Positions 1 through 7,139 of a stretch of DNA of 63,892 bases are shown in pieces. Within the stretch, counting starts at the first letter, position 1. Each line of letters starts with the position of its first letter. Under the pieces are notes generated by a model. It was given only the letters and a program-made list of their open reading frames with translations. It did not search any database and had not been told where the DNA came from. This stretch comes from Oscillospiraceae bacterium (GTDB lineage: Bacteria; Bacillota; Clostridia; Oscillospirales; UBA929). Where the stretch lies: the NCBI GenBank assembly GCA_031265355.1, contig JAISCT010000059.1, forward strand, positions 1 to 63,892, given 5' to 3'. The translations under genes were made by a program, and so were the position numbers.

Positions 1-140
1 ACGGACCAGCAGACACCAGCAGAGGCCAGCACGGACCAGCAGACACCAGCAGAGGCCAGCACGGACCAGCAGACACCAGCAGAGGCCAGCACGGACCAGC
101 AGACACCAGCAGAAGCCAGCACGGACCAGCAGACACCAGC
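1..140 (+). repeat. 30-bp tandem repeat with 10-bp sub-period inside the replication gene
   Basis: Four consecutive 30-bp units (1-30, 31-60, 61-90, 91-120, the last with one G-to-A change) and 20 bases of a fifth. Each unit consists of three decamers ending in CCAGC, so 14 decamers follow one another at helical-turn spacing. The array is in frame and encodes TDQQTPAEAS copies. It may continue left of the window. Repeats inside a replication-initiator gene can be origin iterons, as in the O gene of lambda; that role here is inference. Confidence 0.9.
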
Positions 141-615
141 TACCGTATCCGTAACCGAATCCGTAACCATACCTACGAGGGATAACGTAGATCTTACGGG
201 GGTTAATCCCCCTAAATCCCCCACCCCTTTGCCCCCTTTTGCCGCTGGCGCGGCTTCTCGACGATCCCAGACGAAGCCCACCGCGGAATCGACAGGCCCA
301 CCAGGAACGCCGCTTGACGAGGCTATGGGCGATTTCGCGGACATGCGGCGGAAAATGCGAAAGCCGCTGACGGAAAAAGCGAGGGAACTCACACTGCGGC
401 AGCTTGAGACGCTTGCCCCGGGTGACATGCAGACGCAAGTGAAGATTCTCGAACAATCCATCCAGCGCAGCTGGCAAGGCGTGTTCGGACTGAAAGAAAT
501 TTCGGGAGGCCCTCCGGGGAATGCCCGAGCCTCGCCGGCGTCTTCGAGTGACGGTGATCCGTGGGCAAACTACGCGAGGAGGGCTTACGATGCGGCAATG
601 CAGCCAGACGAATAG
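1..615 (+). CDS. Phage replication protein (replisome-organiser type), 3' part
   Basis: The reading frame is open from base 1 to the stop at 613-615, so this is the C-terminal 204 residues of a longer protein. It begins with a decapeptide repeat (TDQQTPAEAS), passes through a proline-rich linker, and ends in a helical segment at about residues 110-165 containing LETLAPGDMQTQVKILEQSI and SWQGVFGLKE. That segment resembles the conserved C-terminus of DnaD-like or phage replisome-organiser proteins, where it is placed just after a low-complexity linker. The next gene starts inside it at 590, indicating translational coupling. The family assignment is inference from the tail only; the DNA-binding N-terminus is outside the window. 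Confidence 0.6.
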   Translation, partial: TDQQTPAEASTDQQTPAEASTDQQTPAEASTDQQTPAEASTDQQTPATVSVTESVTIPTRDNVDLTGVNPPKSPTPLPPFAAGAASRRSQTKPTAESTGPPGTPLDEAMGDFADMRRKMRKPLTEKARELTLRQLETLAPGDMQTQVKILEQSIQRSWQGVFGLKEISGGPPGNARASPASSSDGDPWANYARRAYDAAMQPDE

Positions 616-1057
616 CAGCTTAATGCTGGCGGCTGTCAGCGACGAGTGGAGGGCCGCACAAGTTGCGACCAACCTCTCCGCGCCGCAGCGCAAGCAGCAC
701 AACGCGCTCGTGGCCGCCGAGATCCTGCGGCTTCGAGTGGCCTATCCGACGCAGGCGAGAAGTTTTTCGGCAGAGGAAGTCGCGGCAACCAACGCGCTGT
801 GGGCGGAAATCTTCGCGGGTGTTGATCCAGACCTGCTGCGCGAGGCGGTCATGCGGTTCATCGTCGCGGATCGCAAGGGTTACTTCCCGGCGCCTGGCCA
901 GATCGTCGGGGCCATCGAGCAGATCGTCGTGGAGCGGAACGAGGTCGAAAAGCGCGTCTGTGACGGGCAAGAACTAAGGCGACTGTGCGAGCGCGTGCGC
1001 CAAGCAATCCGCGAAGAACCAGAAAAAACCGTCGTCGACAAAGGGGGATCGGGATGA
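590..1057 (+). CDS. Helicase-loader/inhibitor-like phage protein
   Basis: 155 residues from ATG 590, chosen because a GAGGAGGG ribosome-binding site lies at 576-583; an earlier in-frame ATG at 521 has no such site. The central part (FSAEEVAATNALWAEIFAGV, then a stretch ending DRKGYFPAPGQIVGAI) resembles the helical core of phage G39P-type loaders/inhibitors of the replicative helicase: an alternating Trp/Phe helix followed by an aromatic-Pro-Pro-like turn. It lies directly after the replication protein and overlaps it by 26 bases, as expected for a helicase-loader partner. Assignment is by pattern and position. Confidence 0.5.
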   Translation: MRQCSQTNSSLMLAAVSDEWRAAQVATNLSAPQRKQHNALVAAEILRLRVAYPTQARSFSAEEVAATNALWAEIFAGVDPDLLREAVMRFIVADRKGYFPAPGQIVGAIEQIVVERNEVEKRVCDGQELRRLCERVRQAIREEPEKTVVDKGGSG

Positions 1058-1416
1058 AGCGAAAGAGAGAAATATCTGCGACTATCAGGACTTGTGTCTG
1101 CTGCGGCGCCGACATCTCCGACCGACGGGGCAGCGCCAAGTACTGCACGACTTGCGCGGAGAGGTGCGGGCATGAGAAGGATGCGGCGCGCCGGAAACGT
1201 ATGCGGCAAGAGAAAAAAGCCGGCGCCGCACCATCGGTTGCCGCGAATCCACAAGTTTGTTGGCGCCGGGACTGCCGGCATTGGACTTGCATCGGCGGCA
1301 GTCGGGGTTCAACGCCGGTTTGCGACTACATCCTGCACATGCACCGGCGCCGCCCGTGCCCCGTCGGCTCCGAATGCACGGCGTACGAGCCTGGGAAGAA
1401 GGCGGCCTTGGCGTGA
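1054..1416 (+). CDS. Small cysteine-rich zinc-ribbon protein
   Basis: 120 residues; ATG 1054 overlaps the previous stop (ATGA). The N-terminus holds CVCCGADISDRRGSAKYCTTC, a two-knuckle zinc ribbon; a second cysteine group (CWRRDCRHWTC, then C...C) is near the C-terminus, followed by CPVGSECTAY. The protein is rich in Arg and Lys between the two groups, which suggests nucleic-acid binding. No specific function recognised; such proteins are common in early gene blocks of clostridial phages. Confidence 0.6.
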   Translation: MKRKREISATIRTCVCCGADISDRRGSAKYCTTCAERCGHEKDAARRKRMRQEKKAGAAPSVAANPQVCWRRDCRHWTCIGGSRGSTPVCDYILHMHRRRPCPVGSECTAYEPGKKAALA

Positions 1417-1601
1417 CGAAAAAAAGATTTCTTGAGGTCGCTTGCGCCGTCGCCGCCGGGAGCGGACTCGTCATCCTGCTCGGGACAGCCGGCGCCAGCG
1501 ATGCGGGCGGGTCAATATCGCTCCAGCAAGTTGCTGTCCGCGCCGCTGTCGGACTTGTCATGTTTGCCGGCGCCGGATACTTGGGAGGGCTCACAAGGTG
1601 A
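1413..1601 (+). CDS. Small two-helix membrane protein
   Basis: 62 residues from GTG 1413, which overlaps the previous stop as GTGA. Two hydrophobic segments (about residues 8-25 and 40-58, glycine/alanine rich) are separated by a short polar loop SDAGGS. The gene overlaps rusA downstream, again by GTGA. There is no recognisable family; the tight overlaps on both sides are the main support that it is translated. Confidence 0.45.
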   Translation: MTKKRFLEVACAVAAGSGLVILLGTAGASDAGGSISLQQVAVRAAVGLVMFAGAGYLGGLTR

Positions 1602-2026
1602 GGATCAAGTTCACTGTTCTCGGGCCGCCGCAGGGGAAGGCCCGGCCCAAGACCGTCAGGCTCAAGAACGGCGCATCGCACACATACACGCCGGATGCGA
1701 CGGTGATTTACGAGAACCTCATTGCCATGGAATACAGGCGGCAGGCCGGTGACGTCAGATTTCCAGACGGCGAGTACATAGACCTGCGCGTTATGGCCCA
1801 CTACGCCATTCCCACCAGCACCAGCAAGAAGAGACACAAGTTGATGCTCGAAGGCAAGGTACGTCCAACCACAAAACCGGATTGGGACAATATCGGCAAA
1901 GTCGTCGCCGACAGTCTCAATAAGATCGCCTACCAGGACGACGCCCACATTGTCGATGGGCAAGTGAGGAAATTCTACTCGGAACAACCGAGGCTTGAGA
2001 TTATTCTTCAAAGCGCGAAGAGCTGA
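1598..2026 (+). CDS. rusA: RusA-family Holliday junction resolvase
   Basis: 142 residues from GTG 1598, with GGGAGGG at 1584-1590. It starts with the family hallmark IKFTVLGPPQGKARPK and has the acidic metal-binding cluster KPDWDNIGKVVADSLN followed by YQDDAHIVDGQV, the conserved Asp residues of RusA. The family resolves four-way DNA junctions in phage recombination and replication. Length fits the family (about 120-140 residues). Genes upstream overlap it; a 14-base gap separates the next one. Confidence 0.9.
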   Translation: MRIKFTVLGPPQGKARPKTVRLKNGASHTYTPDATVIYENLIAMEYRRQAGDVRFPDGEYIDLRVMAHYAIPTSTSKKRHKLMLEGKVRPTTKPDWDNIGKVVADSLNKIAYQDDAHIVDGQVRKFYSEQPRLEIILQSAKS

Positions 2027-2040
2027 AAGGAGACGCGGCA

Positions 2041-2814
2041 ATGAACGGAGAAGTTGGGAAATTCGATGCGTACAAGAAAAAACTGCAGGGGGTATGCGAC
2101 GAGAACAATTTGGTGTTTACACTCCACAAGGACCAATACCCGATTGTGCTCAGGATCAAAGTCACAGACGGCCTCGACGGACAGATGAGCATGCTTGAAG
2201 CCGCTGAAGACGAGGGCTACCGCAGCCCGGACGCGCGGCTGGCGTTTTACTACAAGGACGGCGTGCTCATGTGGCAGATCTCCGAAACCTTTACGATCGG
2301 GGACGCCCTATTTTCCCGGCTGAAAAACCTCTACAAAAATCTGCACTTCACCTGGCTGCAATTTTTTCACCGGGATATCACCGAAAGAGGCGTGCTGACA
2401 CCGCAGGAGCTGCCCGGCATCGAGGAATACGCCGGATCTGACACGAGCGCGAACGATGACATGGAACAGCTTGAGATTTTTGAGGATGACGAAGAATCTG
2501 ACGGTTTCGAGGATGACGATGATGACAACGACGACGGAGACGTGCTCACGGGGGACGTCGAGCTTCCTTCCGTCATACAAGACGCCACGCGAATCGTGCG
2601 TGAGCTCGGACAAGCGACTGTCTCGCTTCTGCAACGCCGCATGAGCATCAGTCACATCAGGGCCACGCGCCTTATGGAGACACTGGAATCTCTCGGCGTC
2701 GTAGGTCCCAGCAACGGATCCATGCCGCGTGAAGTTTTGCCTTATGACCAACCGGAAGACCCCGCCGATGGCTACGAATACGAGAGGAGCGAGGCAGACG
2801 ATGCTGAAGCGTGA
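2041..2814 (+). CDS. Phage protein with acidic linker and C-terminal FtsK-gamma-like winged helix
   Basis: 257 residues; AAAGGAG lies just before ATG 2041. Residues about 1-130 form an unrecognised domain, perhaps alpha/beta. Residues about 138-172 are strongly acidic (runs of Asp and Glu). Residues about 180-240 match the gamma domain of the FtsK/SpoIIIE translocases: TRIVRELGQATVSLLQRRMS, then RATRLMETLESLGVVGPSNG and PREVL. In FtsK this winged helix reads the KOPS/SRS octamers that set direction of DNA pumping. Here there is no ATPase motor, so a DNA-binding or decoy role is inferred. Followed by a small gene overlapping its last 14 bases. Confidence 0.7.
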   Translation: MNGEVGKFDAYKKKLQGVCDENNLVFTLHKDQYPIVLRIKVTDGLDGQMSMLEAAEDEGYRSPDARLAFYYKDGVLMWQISETFTIGDALFSRLKNLYKNLHFTWLQFFHRDITERGVLTPQELPGIEEYAGSDTSANDDMEQLEIFEDDEESDGFEDDDDDNDDGDVLTGDVELPSVIQDATRIVRELGQATVSLLQRRMSISHIRATRLMETLESLGVVGPSNGSMPREVLPYDQPEDPADGYEYERSEADDAEA

Positions 2815-2971
2815 GGACTACAAGGCCATCAAGCATATGGACAAGCGGCAGATGAGCGAATACTTGGAGAAGATCTATCTGCGCGGCTTCGCGGCCGGCA
2901 AGAAAGCGGGAACGGCCGGAGAAAATCCGGATACCGCCCTCGCTGAAAAGGCAGAGCCGGACAGCCATTGA
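2801..2971 (+). CDS. Hypothetical small phage protein
   Basis: 56 residues from ATG 2801, preceded by GAGAGGAGCGAGG; it overlaps the preceding gene by 14 bases. Charged and probably helical (KREDYKAIKHMDKRQMSEYL), with a C-terminal Gly/Ala/Glu-rich tail. The segment MDKRQMSEYLEKIYLRGF looks like a short amphipathic helix. Function unknown. It sits just ahead of parB with a 15-base gap and is probably in the same operon. Confidence 0.5.
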   Translation: MLKREDYKAIKHMDKRQMSEYLEKIYLRGFAAGKKAGTAGENPDTALAEKAEPDSH

Positions 2972-2986
2972 CGAAAGGGGTAAATT

Positions 2987-4366
2987 ATGTACACGGAGAT
3001 TAGCGTTGACAAAATTCATCCCCATCCAAGAAACCCGCGCAAGAATTTAGGCGACCTAACGGAGCTTACAGAGAGCATCCGAGTCAACGGTATTATGCAG
3101 AACCTGACCGTTGTGCCCTGGCCAGCGGCGAACTGGGGCGAAGGAATAACGGCGGAACTGTACGAGGACCAGTACACCGTCGTCATTGGCCATCGTCGCC
3201 TGGCAGCCGCAAAAGAGGCGGGGCTTGTCACCGTACCGTGCGCCATCGTGGAGATGGACGAAAAAACGCAAGTTGGCGCCATGCTCCTTGAAAATATCCA
3301 GCGTAGCGACCTGACCTTGTTGGAGCAGGCGGACGGGTTTCAAATGATGATTGACCTTGGCGAAAGCGCCAAAAGCATTTCGAGAAAGACGGGTTTTTCG
3401 GAGGCGACGGTGCGCCGCCGCGTAAAACTGCTGAAAGAGCTTGACCGGGAGATGCTGCAAGAAACGCAGGAGCGCCTCATCTCGCTTGAGGATTACGAAA
3501 AGCTGTATAAGATCAAGAACAGGGAGAAACGAGCACAGGCGTTCAGGGCGATCGGGACGCGCAATTTTGAGTGGAAAGTATCAACAGAGATTAATCGTCA
3601 AGAGCGCGAAGAATGCGTGGCGAAAATCATGGAAATTCTCGCCAGGTTTGCAACTGAAGAATCTGCTGAAGCGTATCAAAAGACACGCAAGGCTTGGGAA
3701 CTCAGCCTTTGGACTGCTAGCGAGAATGACGTTGCAAAAGCCGAAGAACTATCCAAAGAGTTCGATGCGAATGAGAAATACTACTACACGATGCAGTTCA
3801 GCGCCGTGCACATCTACACAAAAGGCATGAGGCCACAATCTGAGGCGGAAAAAGAAATAGAGGCACAGAAAAAAGAACGTAAGGCTCGCCAGGCCCGGAT
3901 TGCCGACGCTTTTGCGCAGGCTTATGAACTGCGGCTTGAATTTGTACGCAATTTCCGTGCGACAAAAGGAAGGGAACTTGGCTTAGTCGAAAAAATGGCG
4001 GCATATGCGTTACTGCGCGGTCATCACGTTGACAGTTATGTTATGCGGGATTTGTTTGACGTCGAGAAACCATTCCGCGAGAGCTGGCGGACAAACGGCG
4101 AAGGCGAGACAATGGATGAGTTCTCAGAACGGCTGCTCGCGGATGGGATCGGCAATCTCAACGCGAATTTACTGTTTGCCGCAGCGTATGTCCGCATGGA
4201 AGACAAAAAGGCGACGTGCAGAGACTACAACAACAGGTACGAACCGAACAAAGCGCTTTCCAGGCTGTATGGACACTTGACGGCAGTAGGCTACGAAATG
4301 AGCAGCGAAGAAGTTGCACTGGTGGACGGTACTCATGAGGCATATGTCCGGGAGAATGTCGAGTGA
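2987..4366 (+). CDS. ParB/Spo0J-family protein
   Basis: 459 residues; ATG 2987 follows AAAGGGG. Residues about 3-110 are a ParB N-terminal domain: ISVDKIHPHPRNPRKN, the nucleotide-site motif VIGHRRLAAAKEAG, and LLENIQRSDLTLLEQADGF. Residues about 115-160 are the ParB helix-turn-helix (SAKSISRKTGFSEATVRRRV). The remainder is long, charged and helical, without an obvious match. No ParA is seen nearby, so this is probably a phage replication or gene-regulation ParB rather than a partition pair. The downstream gene overlaps by GTGA. Confidence 0.85.
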   Translation: MYTEISVDKIHPHPRNPRKNLGDLTELTESIRVNGIMQNLTVVPWPAANWGEGITAELYEDQYTVVIGHRRLAAAKEAGLVTVPCAIVEMDEKTQVGAMLLENIQRSDLTLLEQADGFQMMIDLGESAKSISRKTGFSEATVRRRVKLLKELDREMLQETQERLISLEDYEKLYKIKNREKRAQAFRAIGTRNFEWKVSTEINRQEREECVAKIMEILARFATEESAEAYQKTRKAWELSLWTASENDVAKAEELSKEFDANEKYYYTMQFSAVHIYTKGMRPQSEAEKEIEAQKKERKARQARIADAFAQAYELRLEFVRNFRATKGRELGLVEKMAAYALLRGHHVDSYVMRDLFDVEKPFRESWRTNGEGETMDEFSERLLADGIGNLNANLLFAAAYVRMEDKKATCRDYNNRYEPNKALSRLYGHLTAVGYEMSSEEVALVDGTHEAYVRENVE

Positions 4367-4584
4367 GAAGACATCCGGCAAGATCGATGGGGGACGCCGG
4401 CGTGCCGGCCATGGCATTCGATCGTTTCGAAAGGGGACAAACGCGCTATGTGCTGCTCATGCAGAGACCAGAGGGTGGCGACAACCATTTCTGGATCGAA
4501 GAAAATGGCGTAACGATACGCGCATCCAGGGTCGAAGCTGATATATGGGCCTCGTGGCAGAGGCTCAAGGAGGACTTAGAATGA
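4363..4584 (+). CDS. Hypothetical phage protein
   Basis: 73 residues from GTG 4363, overlapping the parB stop as GTGA. Residues 17-70 look like a compact beta-rich domain: MAFDRFERGQTRYVLLMQRP, then WIEENGVTIRASRVEADIWASW. It resembles no family I can name. Overlap with genes at both ends and the single direction support translation. Confidence 0.45.
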   Translation: MRRHPARSMGDAGVPAMAFDRFERGQTRYVLLMQRPEGGDNHFWIEENGVTIRASRVEADIWASWQRLKEDLE

Positions 4585-4784
4585 TTGTTTTGATGATTGC
4601 CACCCACCTGATTGCGGTAACCGTCGGGTTCGCGCTTTGTGCCCTGCTTACGACGGCGGGCAGAGCTGATAATGCGCTCGAAAGAATCGGAAAGGCGGCA
4701 AGCGAACGCGAGGAAGACGATCAGCGAGATCGGGGAAAGTCTGATACTGTTCAGCACCGACATGGTGCGAGCGATAAAACGTAA
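4581..4784 (+). CDS. Small membrane protein resembling DUF3789
   Basis: 67 residues from ATG 4581, with AAGGAGG at 4568-4574. One membrane segment at residues 1-27 (MIVLMIATHLIAVTVGFALC) is followed by AGRAD and a charged cytoplasmic tail. The membrane helix followed by C-x-L...A(A/G)R resembles DUF3789, a very small protein common in clostridial phages and mobile elements. Function unknown. The tail overlaps another short frame at 4672-4842, so the true C-terminus depends on which frame is used. Confidence 0.55.
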   Translation: MIVLMIATHLIAVTVGFALCALLTTAGRADNALERIGKAASEREEDDQRDRGKSDTVQHRHGASDKT

Positions 4785-4842
4785 AGTCAATCCCAAAAGC
4801 ATGGTGCGACGGGCGATCAAAGGGAATCGCGGGAAAGACTGA
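4672..4842 (+). CDS. Possible small basic protein (overlapping frame)
   Basis: 56 residues from ATG 4672, overlapping the preceding gene by 113 bases in another frame. The product is basic and helical (SERRQANARKTISEIGESLI, then MVRAIKRKVNPKSMVRRAIK). It has no good ribosome-binding site, so I keep it only as a candidate. It could instead be an out-of-frame shadow of the 4581-4784 gene. Confidence 0.25.
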   Translation: MRSKESERRQANARKTISEIGESLILFSTDMVRAIKRKVNPKSMVRRAIKGNRGKD

Positions 4843-4964
4843 TGGGCATACGCATTTGAGGACATCATCGCGACACTATGATTTCTTCCTTTCTTTTCAT
4901 ACCCAAAATCTCCTTCTTACACCCGGGGCGGGGGTGGCTTCTGCCCCTGCCCCGGGGCACTTCT

Positions 4965-5114
4965 TTGTTCACATTTAAAAGGAGGAGACCAAAGACACAA
5001 GGGGAATGCCGTGGGTGCGGCGCACCGATCGTTTTTATCCGGACTGCGACTGGGAAATGTATGCCCTGCGACGCCTTGACATGCCCGCAGGCGGAGAAAT
5101 TCAAGTGCAAGTAA
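4965..5114 (+). CDS. Small zinc-ribbon protein, start uncertain
   Basis: The protein-like part is ECRGCGAPIVFIRTATGKCM, then PCDALTCPQAEKFKC: two knuckles of a zinc ribbon often found in phage early regions. The start is unclear. An excellent ribosome-binding site, AAAAGGAGG at 4978-4986, has no in-frame start codon at the usual distance. TTG 4965 lies just before it, and ATG 4878 would add a GC-rich stretch that does not look like protein. An overlapping frame from ATG 5008 fits the ribosome-binding site somewhat better but encodes nothing family-like. A small sequence error or frameshift in the leader is possible. Confidence 0.4.
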   Translation: MFTFKRRRPKTQGECRGCGAPIVFIRTATGKCMPCDALTCPQAEKFKCK

Positions 5115-5133
5115 CTTATCAGGAGGGGAACCG

Positions 5134-5559
5134 ATGAACCTGCAGGAACTATCACGTTGTTTCGAGTTGCGACAGCGGCTGGAACGCGACAAAGAAATAC
5201 TGCTATCCCTGCAGGAGGCAGCTTATCCCAAGGCGACAATATCGGATGTGCCGAGACAACCGGGGCACAGAGACAGAATCGGCGACCTGGCCGTGGAAAT
5301 CGCGGACATGAAAGAAAGAATACGGCATTTACAGGGAGTGATTGCGGCTGAGGAAAAGGCGGTCTCAACATTTATCGAGACCATCGGCGATGAGCGAATG
5401 CGAGTAATTCTACGCCTGAGATTTTTGAGAGGTCTCGAATGGGGAGCAGTGGCAAATGTACTCGGCGGCGGCAACACGGAGGAAGGCGTCAAGTCAGCCT
5501 GCTACCGGCTCCTTGCCGCTGAAAGTTGCAACGCCGTGACGCCCCGTGACGCCCCGTGA
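5134..5559 (+). CDS. Phage late-gene regulator, sigma-like HTH (DUF1492/ArpU type)
   Basis: 141 residues; ATG 5134 follows AGGAGGGG at 5120-5127. The N-terminal half is a predicted coiled coil (MNLQELSRCFELRQRLERDK onward). The C-terminal half contains DERMRVILRLRFLRGLEWGA, then VKSACYRLLAA, the sigma-70 region-4-like HTH of the DUF1492/ArpU/RinA group that switches on phage packaging and structural operons. It is the last gene of the early block and stands immediately before the promoter at 5563, a typical position for a late activator. Its last codons run into the GCCCCGTGAC repeats. Confidence 0.7.
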   Translation: MNLQELSRCFELRQRLERDKEILLSLQEAAYPKATISDVPRQPGHRDRIGDLAVEIADMKERIRHLQGVIAAEEKAVSTFIETIGDERMRVILRLRFLRGLEWGAVANVLGGGNTEEGVKSACYRLLAAESCNAVTPRDAP

Positions 5560-5560
5560 C
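5531..5560 (+). repeat. Three direct 10-bp repeats abutting the late promoter
   Basis: ACGCCGTGAC, GCCCCGTGAC and GCCCCGTGAC stand head to tail at 5531-5560. They span the last codons of the regulator and end two bases before the -35 box. At one helical turn each they could be operator sites for the regulator itself; this is inference. Confidence 0.6.
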
Positions 5561-5562
5561 GC

Positions 5563-5592
5563 TTGACGACGCCCCATCAGATGGTTTATGAT
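5563..5592 (+). promoter_or_regulatory. Sigma-A-type promoter for the symporter/late block
   Basis: TTGACG (5563-5568), 18 bases, TATGAT (5587-5592), closely matching the sigma-A consensus. It starts just after the late regulator and points to the symporter and downstream genes. The 10-bp repeats lie directly upstream. Confidence 0.65.
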
Positions 5593-5620
5593 ATCATTGT
5601 AAAATTTTAATCATAGCCGG

Positions 5621-5642
5621 GCGGCCTTCCTCGGGAGGCCGC
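5621..5642 (+). other. Hairpin in the leader just after the promoter
   Basis: GCGGCCT (5621-5627) and AGGCCGC (5636-5642) form a perfect 7-bp stem with an 8-base loop. No run of T follows, so it is probably not a terminator; it may be a leader stability element or an attenuation structure with the next element. Confidence 0.5.
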
Positions 5643-5650
5643 TATTCATT

Positions 5651-5757
5651 TGGGAAGGAGGTAGTCGGCCCCGCGTTTCTCCTTTGCGCGGGGCATGGCC
5701 TGGGCTACCCGTTCGCCACCGGGCAGCGGCAGGTACGAGACAAAAGGAGGATTACCG
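5651..5757 (+). ncRNA. Candidate cis-regulatory leader RNA (pseudoknot sequestering the RBS)
   Basis: Stem A: GCCCCGCG (5668-5675) with CGCGGGGC (5687-5694), perfect, 11-base loop. Loop bases CTCCTTT (5679-5685) are complementary to AAAGGAG (5743-5749), the ribosome-binding site of the symporter gene. Between them lies hairpin B (5704-5711 with 5720-5727, one mismatch). An AAGGAG at 5655-5660 upstream could compete for the same loop bases. The layout (hairpin, loop-to-RBS helix, embedded hairpin) is that of an H-type pseudoknot riboswitch such as preQ1-II, but I do not recognise a known class and no ligand is implied. Confidence 0.45.
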
Positions 5758-5759
5758 TT

Positions 5760-7139
5760 ATGCTTGGTATTTTCGCACTCGTTATCTATGCGCTCCTGAC
5801 GATAGGCGCGACGGTGGTATTCACGCGGCGCACACACGATGTCGAGAGGTTCAATGTAGCGGATCGGAATATTGGCGCCTTCTGCGGTGCTCTGAGCATC
5901 GCCGCCAACTGGATATGGGCGCCGTCGCTGTTTGTCTCGGCGGAGCGCGCCTATAGGACCGGTATCCCGGGCATGTTCTGGTTCCTGATCCCAAACGTAC
6001 TTTGCCTGATTCTTTTCATACCGTTCGCAAAGCGCATGCACGGCCAGTTCCCCGCCGGCATCACTCTGTCCGATTACATGGGGAGACAGTACTCCCCAAA
6101 GGTGCAGGGCATCTATCAGTTTCAGCTCGGTGCCCTGGCGGTGCTGTCCGCGGGCGTGCAGCTGCTCGCCGGCAGTAAGATGATCTCCCTGATGACGGGC
6201 CTGCCATTCCCACTGGTGAGCGTACTCCTTGCGGCAATCGCTTTTACCTATGCGCAGTTCTCAGGTATCCGGGCGTCAGTGACCGCCGACGTCGCCAAGA
6301 TCGCCGTCGTATTCGGTGGCCTTGCTTTATTGCTCCCCATGGCCCTTGACGCCTCTGGCGGCATTGCAACCCTGGCAAAGGGGTTCGGGGGAAGCACCGG
6401 AGACTACACGGCGCTCTTCTCTGGAAATGGCCTTGATGTGCTTCTCGGCTTCGGCATTCCAACCGCAATAGGCCTGACATCCGGGCCGTTTGGCGACCAG
6501 AGCTTTTGGCAGCGAGCGTTCTCCATTAAGAAAAAGCGCCTTGGCACGGCATTTTTCGGCGGCGCTCTCATATTCGCCGTTGTGCCTATATGCATGGGCT
6601 CCATCGGGTTTCTCGCGGCCGGCGCCGGCTTCGCCGCCGCGGATCCGGGTGTGGTCAATCTGGAATATATCTCGACCGTCCTGCCGCAGTGGGCACTGGT
6701 GCCGCTGCTCTTTATGGTGATTGCCGGACTGCTGTCCGTGGTTGGCTCGAATCTGTGTGCCGCGGCCTCGCTGATGAGCGACTGGAGCAGCGACGTAAAA
6801 AAGGCCCGCGCCGGCATGATCGTTCTGCTGGCTGCCGCCGTCGCCATCGCCAACATCCCCGGCCTGACGGTGACACACCTGTTTCTGTTCTACGGCACGC
6901 TACGCTCATCGACGCTACTGCCGACCGTTCTCACACTGAGCGGCAAAAAACTGATGTCAAGAGGTGTCTTCTTCGGAATCCTCGCGTCGCTGGTGATAGG
7001 GCTGCCGATCTTCGCTTACGGCTCGCTGATGAACATAGGCACGTACAAAACGCTGGGCAGCATCACGACAGTTTCCATGAGCGGACTCATCGCCTGGGTG
7101 ACTACTCTCCTCTCAAGGAAGCAGGGGGTGATCGCATGA
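5760..7139 (+). CDS. Sodium/solute symporter family (SSS) transporter encoded in the prophage
   Basis: 459 residues, about 12 membrane segments. ATG 5760 follows AAAAGGAGG (5742-5750). The N-terminal RNIGAFCGALSIAANWIWAP and the central TSGPFGDQSFWQRAFSIKKK are characteristic of the SSS/SLC5 family, which couples Na+ entry to uptake of sugars, amino acids, urea or similar solutes. The substrate cannot be told from sequence. A transporter inside a phage structural region is unusual; it overlaps the following ParB-like gene by ATGA and is therefore translated with the ParB/PAPS-reductase cassette. It may be a cargo gene benefiting the host or supplying a substrate to the neighbouring enzyme. 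Confidence 0.8.
   Translation: MLGIFALVIYALLTIGATVVFTRRTHDVERFNVADRNIGAFCGALSIAANWIWAPSLFVSAERAYRTGIPGMFWFLIPNVLCLILFIPFAKRMHGQFPAGITLSDYMGRQYSPKVQGIYQFQLGALAVLSAGVQLLAGSKMISLMTGLPFPLVSVLLAAIAFTYAQFSGIRASVTADVAKIAVVFGGLALLLPMALDASGGIATLAKGFGGSTGDYTALFSGNGLDVLLGFGIPTAIGLTSGPFGDQSFWQRAFSIKKKRLGTAFFGGALIFAVVPICMGSIGFLAAGAGFAAADPGVVNLEYISTVLPQWALVPLLFMVIAGLLSVVGSNLCAAASLMSDWSSDVKKARAGMIVLLAAAVAIANIPGLTVTHLFLFYGTLRSSTLLPTVLTLSGKKLMSRGVFFGILASLVIGLPIFAYGSLMNIGTYKTLGSITTVSMSGLIAWVTTLLSRKQGVIA

Noticed and set aside
1..140. Possible CRISPR array
   Set aside because: The 30-bp units follow each other directly without spacers and stay in one reading frame; it is a coding tandem repeat.
1085..2041. 318-codon leftward frame opposite rusA and neighbours
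   Set aside because: Opposes four well-supported overlapping genes and lacks protein-like composition.
5008..5136. Short frame from ATG 5008 overlapping the next gene as ATGA
   Set aside because: The overlapping frame has a clear two-knuckle zinc ribbon, while this one shows no family pattern.
5651..5757. Named riboswitch class (preQ1, ZTP, TPP, guanidine)
   Set aside because: None of the consensus motifs I know is present; only the overall pseudoknot architecture is shared with preQ1-II.
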